Assembly: GCA_964369385.1 (NCBI GenBank)
Contig: CAYJEY010000001.1
Coordinates: forward strand, 186,001-250,000
DNA: 64,000 nt
From: CALVGQ01 sp964369385
Lineage (GTDB): Bacteria; Bacillota_I; Bacilli_A; Erysipelotrichales; Erysipelotrichaceae
Direction: 5' to 3'
The notes beneath the pieces are model-generated. The model was not told the DNA's origin. It saw only the letters and a program-made list of their open reading frames with translations, and searched no databases. The position numbers and the translations under genes were made by a program. Below are positions 57,948 through 64,000 of the stretch, piece after piece; the stretch's first letter is position 1, and each line of letters starts with the position of its first letter.

Positions 57948-60128
57948 TTGAGTCGACATTTATTTTCAAAAAATAAACGACGAGGTCGCATTAACTGGGA
58001 AGGTAGCAGTGAACATCTAAGGAAAAACCTTGATTTATCTAAGATAATTCGAACTCGCTTATTTATATTTGCAACATTGTGTTGCCTTTTTATTTTTGCT
58101 TTGATTGGAAGACTATATTATATTCAAATTATAAGTGAAGAGCTTTACGAACAAAAATTGTTAAGTTATACTACAAATTATCAAACTGCAACAACGCCCC
58201 GCGGTGAATTATTGGATGCAGATGGACAAGTTCTTGTGGGGAGTGCACAAGTATTAAATATTACATATTTTCCACCTCAGTCGATACTAGGATCGCAAGA
58301 GTGGAGTTTAGCTTATGATTTTGCAAGGGATTTTCAAGTTGATTCAAGTTCATTAACTGAAAGAGACTTGAAAGATTTATATTTAACGATGTTTAGTGAC
58401 TCTTTTGCCACTTGGATAGAATCAAGTGGCTTAACTCAGTACGAAATTTTTTATAATGAATTAAGTGTTCAAATATATAATGATTTGATTACTGAAGAGG
58501 AGTGGAGTTTATTCTATGATAATGAATTAAGTAGTAATGATATTTATCATCTAAGATTAGATCGCATTGATGTATCGATTTTTAATGAGATGGATGAAAC
58601 ATTAAAAGCCACTTGGTCTGTAAAACAACTCATGGATTCAGGTACAATAGGAGAAACAAAAGTTATTATGTATGATGTATCCAATCAAGAAGTAGCCTTC
58701 TTGATGGAACATAGTGCTCAATATCCAGGATTCGAAGTGGAAATTGATTGGGAACGTCATTATCCCTATGGAGAAACATTGAAATCAGTTTTAGGAACAG
58801 TAACAACTACTAGTCAAGGAATACCTGCTGAGTTGATTAACCAATATTTAGCAGTTGGGTATTCTCGCAATGAAAAGGTAGGTAGATCTGGATTAGAACT
58901 TCAATATGAACATTTACTTTCAGGAGAGAAACAAGTTTTTGATATTAACTATGACGAAAATGGTGTCGGAGTTTTGAGTGAAGTTAGTCCTGGAGTAAAA
59001 GGATTTGATTTACAAACTACAATTGATATTGATTTTCAAATTGAAGTGGATGAAGTACTAAGACAACTGTTAGTACAATATCAGGATGACCCAAGGCGAG
59101 AATACATGGATCGTATGTCAGTTGTAGTTATGGATCCTAATAATGGAGATGTTCTTGCGCTATCAAGCATGGTTGAAACGCAGTCGGGCATTGTAGCTGA
59201 TCCGGTATCTACATATACGCATGCATATGAGCCAGGCTCTATTGTAAAGGGGGCTGTAGTTTACATGGGGCATGCAGAAGGTGTCATCGATGTTGGTGAA
59301 GTTTTATTGGATGAACCAATTAAAATTCGTGCAACACCAACTAAGTCATCATGGATGAACTTGGGCTATATTAGTGACATTCAAGCATTAGCGCAATCAA
59401 GTAATGTGTACATGATTAAAATTGCTATCATGCTAGCAGGAGGATACTACGCGTATGATGCTCCACTTTATGTTCAAGATGGGACTTTTGAACTCATGAG
59501 AAATTATTTTAGTAAGTTTGGATTAGGTGTTCAAACTGGTTTAGATATTCCTAATGAATCGATTGGATATGTCGGTTCATCACAAAGTGCTGGAAATATT
59601 ACCGACTTTGCAATTGGACAATATGATACCTATACAATGATGCAACTAGCACAATATGCTTCTACAATTGCAAATGGTGGAATTAAGTATCAGCCAAGAC
59701 TTGTCACTCGTGCATATGAACCGGGGACTAGTCAGGTGGTGTATGAGAATCCTGTTAACATATTAAGCACACTTGATTATACAGAGTCAATTGAACAAGT
59801 TCAAATAGGCTTGTTGGAGTGTGTATATGGTTCACAAGGGATATGTTTTGGTTTAGATTCTGGGAATACAACAATTGCTGCAAAAACAGGAACTGCTCAA
59901 GCATATGTTACAAATGATGAGGGAATATTAGTGCAAGCTCCACACAATAGTGTTATTGCCTATGCACCTTATGAAAATCCCGAAATTGCGATTGCATGTT
60001 TAATTCCAAATGCTTGGAATGGAGATAAATCGCAAACCAATTTGTGTTTAGAAATCACTAGAAAAGTAATTGAGATTTATAATGGAGAATATAGTGCGTT
60101 TGACAGCGCAGTAATGGAGGAAGAGTAG
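57948..60128 (+). CDS. Class B penicillin-binding protein (FtsI/SpoVD type)
   Basis: A transpeptidase of septal or spore peptidoglycan. One N-terminal membrane helix (near 40-62) is followed by the dimerisation domain (about 85-350) and a transpeptidase domain with SIVK (Ser431-Lys434), SSN (near 485) and KTGTAQ (near 640). No PASTA domains are present. I choose TTG 57948 because AAGGAG at 57933-57938 lies nine bases before it; TTG 57939 abuts that site. The product has 726 residues. FtsI and SpoVD cannot be separated by sequence alone; no mraW/ftsL genes flank it. Confidence 0.9.
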   Translation: MSRHLFSKNKRRGRINWEGSSEHLRKNLDLSKIIRTRLFIFATLCCLFIFALIGRLYYIQIISEELYEQKLLSYTTNYQTATTPRGELLDADGQVLVGSAQVLNITYFPPQSILGSQEWSLAYDFARDFQVDSSSLTERDLKDLYLTMFSDSFATWIESSGLTQYEIFYNELSVQIYNDLITEEEWSLFYDNELSSNDIYHLRLDRIDVSIFNEMDETLKATWSVKQLMDSGTIGETKVIMYDVSNQEVAFLMEHSAQYPGFEVEIDWERHYPYGETLKSVLGTVTTTSQGIPAELINQYLAVGYSRNEKVGRSGLELQYEHLLSGEKQVFDINYDENGVGVLSEVSPGVKGFDLQTTIDIDFQIEVDEVLRQLLVQYQDDPRREYMDRMSVVVMDPNNGDVLALSSMVETQSGIVADPVSTYTHAYEPGSIVKGAVVYMGHAEGVIDVGEVLLDEPIKIRATPTKSSWMNLGYISDIQALAQSSNVYMIKIAIMLAGGYYAYDAPLYVQDGTFELMRNYFSKFGLGVQTGLDIPNESIGYVGSSQSAGNITDFAIGQYDTYTMMQLAQYASTIANGGIKYQPRLVTRAYEPGTSQVVYENPVNILSTLDYTESIEQVQIGLLECVYGSQGICFGLDSGNTTIAAKTGTAQAYVTNDEGILVQAPHNSVIAYAPYENPEIAIACLIPNAWNGDKSQTNLCLEITRKVIEIYNGEYSAFDSAVMEEE

Positions 60129-61721
60129 ATGAAAAAAAGTGATATAATCGCAATAATCGTTAGTTTGTTAGTGGGGGGAGCATATTACTATGTTGTATTA
60201 CCACCTATCAATTTAAGTGCAGTTTCATTTTATGTATGGATTGGTTTTGTGCTAGGAGTATATTTGTTTTATAATTACTGTGCTGTTGTATTTTATAAAA
60301 CAAATCGAAATGATAGTTTGTCTGCAAAATATTTTAAAAAAATGATTGTGATTATAGTGGTTTTTGTAGTCGCAATTGCATCAATATCTATAAATAGTAT
60401 TGTATTTGGTCCAATCTTTCAGTCAGAAAACTATCATAACTGGATTCAAGTAGAGGATTCAGATTTTATTGGAGACGTTGAACAAGCGGATTTTACTAAT
60501 TTACCACTAGTAGATAAAGCATCTACAGAAAAGTTAGGGGATCGCGTATTAGGGCAATTACCTGAGTTGATTTCGCAGTTTTCGGTATCTAATGAATATA
60601 CACAGGTGAATTACAATGAGTCAATTGTGCGTGTAACACCACTTGAGTATGAAGGCTTCATTCGTTATTTAAATAATCGTTCGGAAGGTGCGCCAGGATA
60701 CATTGTGGTCGATAGTACTTCTGGTGAAGCTGATTTAATCCAACTTGAGGAAGGTATGAAATATATGCCTAGTGCTTATTTTCAAGAAGACTTGATTCGT
60801 CATGCGCGCTTTCAATATCCTTTTGATGTTTTTGGAGACGTAAATTTTGAAGTAGATGACGAAGGGAATCCTTTTTGGGTAATACAAACTTTAGAATTTA
60901 CAGCGATTGGTATGAGAAGAGAAGTAGATGGGGTTATTGTAGTTGACCCAATTACTGGGGAAATACAAAAGTATAGTACGAAAGATGTACCGGCGTGGGT
61001 AGATAACGTATGGGATGCTGACCTAATTATGGAGCAGTTAAATAATTGGGGACTATATGGTGATGGCTACATCAACTCAATACTTGGGCAACAAGGAGTT
61101 AAGCGAACAACTGAAGGATATAATTATCTAACGATAAATGATGATGTTTATGTATATACTGGGATAACCTCTGTCTTAGCAGATGAATCAAATATTGGGT
61201 TTGTATTAGTAAACCTTAGAACGAAAGAGGCTAATTTTTATCCAGTTCCAGGAGCAGAAGAATACTCGGCGATGGACTCAGCGATGGGGTTAGTTCAAGA
61301 GAAAGGTTATAATGCAACATTCCCATTACTCATTAATCTCAATGACAAACCAACATATATGATGTCTTTGAAGGATGATGCAGGGTTAGTAAAAATGTAT
61401 GCATTTGTTGATGTGGAAAACTATCAAAAAGTAACAGTATCTGATTCGTCATTAGGAATTGATCATGCTGTAGAGGTTTATTTAGGTGAAGATTATTCTG
61501 AGGTAAATTTAAATGATGCAAAAGAAGAGAATCTAGTAATAAGCTCATTGCGTTATTTGAATGTAGAGGGAACCTCATATGCTTATTTTATAGATAGAAA
61601 TGTAATCTATCGAATCTCATTAGATGTATCTAGTCAAGTTGCTTTTTTAGTTGATGGGCAAGTTTTAGATGTAACTTATGTTCAACAAGAGGATTATCGG
61701 GAGGTAGTTGAACTTCACTAG
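60129..61721 (+). CDS. Membrane-anchored extracytoplasmic protein of unknown function
   Basis: A 530-residue protein directly after the PBP gene. Three hydrophobic segments (near 5-25, 34-54 and 73-96) are followed by a large domain predicted outside the membrane. That domain contains recurring strand-turn units of the form VVDPITGEI (near 277) and VVDSTSGEA (near 195), which recall PepSY-type repeats. I do not recognise the family. Its tight link suggests that it assists the PBP or processes its products, as inference. Confidence 0.72.
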   Translation: MKKSDIIAIIVSLLVGGAYYYVVLPPINLSAVSFYVWIGFVLGVYLFYNYCAVVFYKTNRNDSLSAKYFKKMIVIIVVFVVAIASISINSIVFGPIFQSENYHNWIQVEDSDFIGDVEQADFTNLPLVDKASTEKLGDRVLGQLPELISQFSVSNEYTQVNYNESIVRVTPLEYEGFIRYLNNRSEGAPGYIVVDSTSGEADLIQLEEGMKYMPSAYFQEDLIRHARFQYPFDVFGDVNFEVDDEGNPFWVIQTLEFTAIGMRREVDGVIVVDPITGEIQKYSTKDVPAWVDNVWDADLIMEQLNNWGLYGDGYINSILGQQGVKRTTEGYNYLTINDDVYVYTGITSVLADESNIGFVLVNLRTKEANFYPVPGAEEYSAMDSAMGLVQEKGYNATFPLLINLNDKPTYMMSLKDDAGLVKMYAFVDVENYQKVTVSDSSLGIDHAVEVYLGEDYSEVNLNDAKEENLVISSLRYLNVEGTSYAYFIDRNVIYRISLDVSSQVAFLVDGQVLDVTYVQQEDYREVVELH

Positions 61722-61781
61722 ATTGATTCAAAGTTATGAATAATAAAAATTTAAGTTTTCAAATCACAACTACAAAAAACT

Positions 61782-61811
61782 ATTGGAATTTAAAATTAAA
61801 TGTGCTATACT
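61782..61811 (+). promoter_or_regulatory. Promoter of rpmG
   Basis: TTGGAA (61782-61787), 18 bases, TATACT (61806-61811), with an extended TG. Confidence 0.75.
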
Positions 61812-61842
61812 TTGTTAGCATTTATTAGGGAGGAATATCAAA

Positions 61843-62001
61843 ATGGCATCAGGAAGAGAAGCATTAACTTTCAAATGTTCTGAATGTAAAGAAGAAAATT
61901 ATATCGGAACACGTAACAAAAGAAAAAATCCTGAACGTATGGAAATTAATAAATATTGCCCACGTTGTAATAAAAAAACTGTACACAAGGAGAAAAAATA
62001 A
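61843..62001 (+). CDS. rpmG: 50S ribosomal protein L33 (zinc-ribbon form)
   Basis: The 52-residue protein reads MASGREALTFKCSECK at the start and has a second zinc knuckle CPRC (near 39-42), so it is the C+ (zinc-binding) paralogue type. GGGAGG precedes the ATG. It is a monocistronic gene with its own promoter and terminator. Confidence 0.95.
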   Translation: MASGREALTFKCSECKEENYIGTRNKRKNPERMEINKYCPRCNKKTVHKEKK

Positions 62002-62024
62002 AAAAGCCATCTTGGCTTTTTTTG
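62001..62024 (+). terminator. Terminator after rpmG
   Basis: AAAAAGCCA pairs with TGGCTTTTT around TCT, then T-run. It reaches to ten bases before the next start codon. Confidence 0.9.
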
Positions 62025-62033
62025 TCTATAAAG

Positions 62034-62636
62034 ATGATAGAGGTAAAAACATTAGTAATGGGGGCTTTTGGAGTGAATTCATATATTGTAAGAAATAATG
62101 GGCATATCTTACTTATTGATCCAACGGGAAAAGCTGAAAAAATTAAAACTCATATATTGGAGAATGAGATTGTGGATGGCATAGTGCTGACACACGGTCA
62201 TTTTGATCATATTGGTGCTGTAGAAGAACTTGCAAGATTTTACAATACTCAGGTGTATATGAATATGGCAGATGAAAAACTTGTGCGTACATTGGAACTT
62301 AATTCAATGGGGAAATTTGGAGATTGTCTGAAATGTCCAATATCTGATTTGCTTGAACCGATAATGAATATTGGTAACTTCTCGCTTGAAATCATTTATG
62401 CTCCTGGGCATACAAGCGGGAGTACGCTGATTGCAGTTGAAAATAATCTATTTACTGGCGATGTATTGTTCAAAGGGAGTATTGGAAGGACGGATTTGTA
62501 TTCTGGAAACTCTTCAGAAATGAAACGAACTTTATCTATGATAAGACAATTAAATGATGATTATATTATATATCCTGGACATGAATCAGCTTCAACAATG
62601 AAAGAAGAAAAGCGAAGTAATCCTTTTTTATCTTAA
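62034..62636 (+). CDS. MBL-fold metallo-hydrolase (YqgX/GloB-like)
   Basis: A 200-residue metallo-beta-lactamase-fold hydrolase. The metal motif is LTHGHFDHIG (near 51-60), with further ligands in APGHTSGS (near 125), FTGDVLF (near 142) and YPGHES (near 182). YqgX-like proteins hydrolyse thioesters such as S-lactoylglutathione or bacillithiol adducts. The start is uncertain. ATG 62034 gives the full fold but has no clear ribosome site and sits at the rpmG terminator. ATG 62058 has AGAGGT 13 bases upstream. Its closeness to rpmG and comG follows Bacillus. Confidence 0.85.
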   Translation: MIEVKTLVMGAFGVNSYIVRNNGHILLIDPTGKAEKIKTHILENEIVDGIVLTHGHFDHIGAVEELARFYNTQVYMNMADEKLVRTLELNSMGKFGDCLKCPISDLLEPIMNIGNFSLEIIYAPGHTSGSTLIAVENNLFTGDVLFKGSIGRTDLYSGNSSEMKRTLSMIRQLNDDYIIYPGHESASTMKEEKRSNPFLS

Positions 62637-62661
62637 AACGTCTATAAATGGCGTTTTTTTT
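62635..62661 (+). terminator. Terminator after the MBL hydrolase gene
   Basis: AAAACGTC pairs with GGCGTTTT around TATAAAT, then T-run. Confidence 0.88.
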
Positions 62662-62757
62662 ATGAATAAATTACTGGCCAATAGGACAGTGAAGCAATCT
62701 TAGTTACATAAAGATATTGTGTGGGGATAGAAGTGGAAACATTTTTTGTAGGTAAAA
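62662..62757 (+). other. Structured intergenic stretch before comG
   Basis: Three possible hairpins occur in a row: ACTG..CC/GG..CAGT near 62666-62684, CAATCTT with AAGATATTG near 62694-62720, and AAGTG/CATTT with a GAAA loop followed by T near 62731-62750. No good promoter is seen. It could be a small RNA or just a leader remnant. Confidence 0.3.
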
Positions 62758-62789
62758 CACAAAAACTACTAAGAATGTAAGTAATTCTC

Positions 62790-62820
62790 TTTTAGGTATC
62801 TTACGTTTGTGGCGAATAAT
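62790..62820 (+). promoter_or_regulatory. SigH/ComX-like promoter of the comG operon
   Basis: TTTTAGGTAT (62790-62799), six bases, TTTGTGGCGAATAAT (62806-62820). As AGGTAT, 13 bases, CGAATAAT it has the form of competence sigma-factor promoters. The comGA ATG follows 20 bases downstream, the same distance as at the type VII operon. Confidence 0.8.
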
Positions 62821-62840
62821 ATGAGTAAGAGGTGATGAGG

Positions 62841-63815
62841 ATGGACGAGTTACTTATTGAATTGCTTCATCAGGCTATAGAGAAAAGAGCTACAGATATT
62901 CATTTTAAAGTAGATAAGAATAAGGTTCAAGTGAGTTTTCGAGTTCGACAGAAAATGGTTGAAGTCGATACTAAGTTTTCTAGTGTTCGATTATTTCGTT
63001 ACCTTCAATATCGAGCAAATTTAGATGTGTCAGAAATTCTTATCCCTCAAACAGGACAGTTTGAAATAGAGATAAATGAGCGAACAGTATCTCTTCGTTT
63101 TGCAGTGCTTCATAGTTTTTCAGTTGTGAGTGGTGTATTGCGAATTTTAAATGCACAACATCATTTACAAATATCTGATTTAACATTTAGTAAAAAGCAA
63201 ACGCTATTGCTCAAGAGGATGATACAAAGAAAAAATGGTTTGATTCTACTATCTGGTCCAACAGGAAGCGGAAAGACTACAACACTTTATACTTTATTGC
63301 ATAGTATTAGTGACCGCAAAATTTATACAATAGAAGACCCTATAGAGGTATACTATGAACATTTTGTTCAATTGCAAGTAAATGAAAAGCAGAATTTCAC
63401 ATACAAGGAAGGAATTAAACAGTTATTGCGACATGACCCTGATATTATTGTCATTGGAGAGATTAGAGATGAGGGTGCAGCTCAAAGTGCGCTTCGGAGT
63501 GCTCTTACTGGTCACCTTGTAATTAGCACAATTCATGCATTCGATTGTGCTTCCGCGATAGAACGGATGATTGAATTGGAGGTACCACTGCGACAACTTC
63601 AAGATGTTCTAATATATGTGAGTAATCAAAGGTTGTTCAATCGTAAGAATCGAAAGGAGCGTATAGGAGTATATGAAATTATGGAACAATTCCAAATCCA
63701 TGAATACTTGCAAAAAGGGGTGGTCAATGATTTTTCAACAATTTCCATGGAAATTGATGAAGGAATACAAAAAGGTTTTCTCGCTGCTTCTCAAGCAAAC
63801 TTGGACAAGACTTGA
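62841..63815 (+). CDS. comGA: Competence ATPase ComGA
   Basis: ComGA is the GspE/PilB-type cytoplasmic ATPase that assembles the transformation pseudopilus for DNA uptake. The N-terminal RATDIHF motif lies at 16-22, Walker A GPTGSGKTTT at 139-148, the Asp box TIEDPIE near 164 and Walker B IIVIGEIRD near 198. No C-terminal zinc finger of the PilB type is seen. ATG 62841 is preferred over the GTG 62832 and ATG 62835 because AGAGGTG lies at good distance. The product has 324 residues, slightly shorter than Bacillus ComGA. The gene overlaps comGB. Confidence 0.93.
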   Translation: MDELLIELLHQAIEKRATDIHFKVDKNKVQVSFRVRQKMVEVDTKFSSVRLFRYLQYRANLDVSEILIPQTGQFEIEINERTVSLRFAVLHSFSVVSGVLRILNAQHHLQISDLTFSKKQTLLLKRMIQRKNGLILLSGPTGSGKTTTLYTLLHSISDRKIYTIEDPIEVYYEHFVQLQVNEKQNFTYKEGIKQLLRHDPDIIVIGEIRDEGAAQSALRSALTGHLVISTIHAFDCASAIERMIELEVPLRQLQDVLIYVSNQRLFNRKNRKERIGVYEIMEQFQIHEYLQKGVVNDFSTISMEIDEGIQKGFLAASQANLDKT

Positions 63816-64000
63816 TATTGTTGAATTGCAAGGACTTCTACGGTTGATGTCTTCGGGGTTTTCATTTGTAGATAGCTTAGAAATTGTCATTGATGATAAA
63901 CAAGGTGGAATTTTGAAAGAGGTTCAGATTGCATTAAGTTGTGGATTTAGTGTTGAATCTTTTTTAGCTAAATATCTACCTAAAGTTGTTCAACCACATT
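63727..64000 (+). CDS. comGB: Competence pseudopilus membrane platform protein ComGB (5' part)
   Basis: The frame runs off the window end. It begins with ATG 63727, preceded by AAGGGGTGG, and overlaps comGA by 89 bases; an inner ATG at 63757 is an alternative. The first 91 residues contain LDIVELQGLLRLMSSGFSFVDSLEIV and GFSVESFLAKYLPKVV, the pattern of GspF/PilC-type T2SSF domains. ComGB anchors pseudopilus assembly in the membrane with ComGA. Confidence 0.88.
   Translation, partial: MIFQQFPWKLMKEYKKVFSLLLKQTWTRLDIVELQGLLRLMSSGFSFVDSLEIVIDDKQGGILKEVQIALSCGFSVESFLAKYLPKVVQPH

Noticed and set aside
62733..62780. GTG-start 15-codon frame before comG as a pheromone gene
   Set aside because: Too short to support; no export or processing signal and no promoter seen. 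Mentioned only within the structured-spacer finding.

Overview
This window is a 64-kb stretch of low-GC chromosome from a spore-forming Bacillota. It is gene-dense and runs mostly on the plus strand. Housekeeping blocks keep Bacillus-like gene order: nusB-xseA-xseB-ispA-dxs-recN, rimP-nusA-ylxR-ylxQ-infB-rbfA // truB-ribF, infC-rpmI-rplT, trmB...murC-ytxG-ytxH-ccpA-tyrS, murJ-rsuA family, ispH-cshB-nfo-ispG, and rpmG-MBL hydrolase-comG. Sporulation genes (spoIIIAH, dpaA, dpaB and a short Cse60-like gene) show that it makes endospores. The protein flavour suggests Erysipelotrichia or a relative such as Turicibacter; the exact taxon cannot be settled from this sequence alone. No rRNA, tRNA, insertion sequence, prophage or CRISPR array was found.

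Layout. 1-240: start of a DUF5662 gene (minus). 357-6668: transcription, DNA-repair and isoprenoid operon. 6731-9452: osmoprotectant ABC importer with a fused permease and binding protein. 9461-14454: rimP-nusA-infB-rbfA translation operon with a good promoter and terminator. 14455-21177: an inserted type VII secretion (T7SS)-like operon with two WXG100-like proteins, a large lipoprotein, an EssC-type ATPase and a small candidate EsaB. 21174-22740: ttcA and a radical-SAM/SPASM gene (minus). 22812-28171: truB, ribF, an RsmF-type methylase, a RelA-domain protein, spoIIIAH and an Asp23-family gene. 28179-29684: infC-rpmI-rplT with an attenuated leader. 29731-37516: accessory block with an Lsa-type ABC-F gene and its uORF/terminator leader, a phosphoesterase, an MFS transporter, peptidase C26, the mnmM/mnmL-like pair, DegV and hemolysin III. 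37672-41392: rpsO, a GIY-YIG gene, pnp and trmB. 41445-48052: lipoprotein, unknown gene, murC, ytxG/ytxH-like genes, ccpA and T-box-tyrS. 48074-50511: dipicolinate operon dpaA-dpaB-dapA followed by cse60. 50599-57839: lipoprotein, MurJ, pseudouridine synthase, ispH, cshB, nfo and ispG. 57948-62661: class B PBP, a membrane protein, rpmG and an MBL hydrolase. 62790-64000: start of the comG competence operon.

The main discovery candidate is regulatory. The T7SS-like operon at 14455 and the comG operon at 62790 have nearly the same promoter: TTTTAGGTAT, 6 variable bases, then TTTGTGGCGAATAAT, with identical spacing. It resembles SigH/ComX-type competence promoters and occurs nowhere else that I could find in the window. 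This predicts that a minimal type VII secretion machine, inserted between rbfA and truB, is switched on together with DNA uptake. Other notable items are the uORF attenuator before the ABC-F gene, a near-perfect cre site in front of the ytxG-ytxH-ccpA operon, the overlooked cse60 gene, an AUU-initiated infC, a repeat-extended ribosomal protein L20, and convergent gene pairs whose stop codons lie inside shared hairpins.
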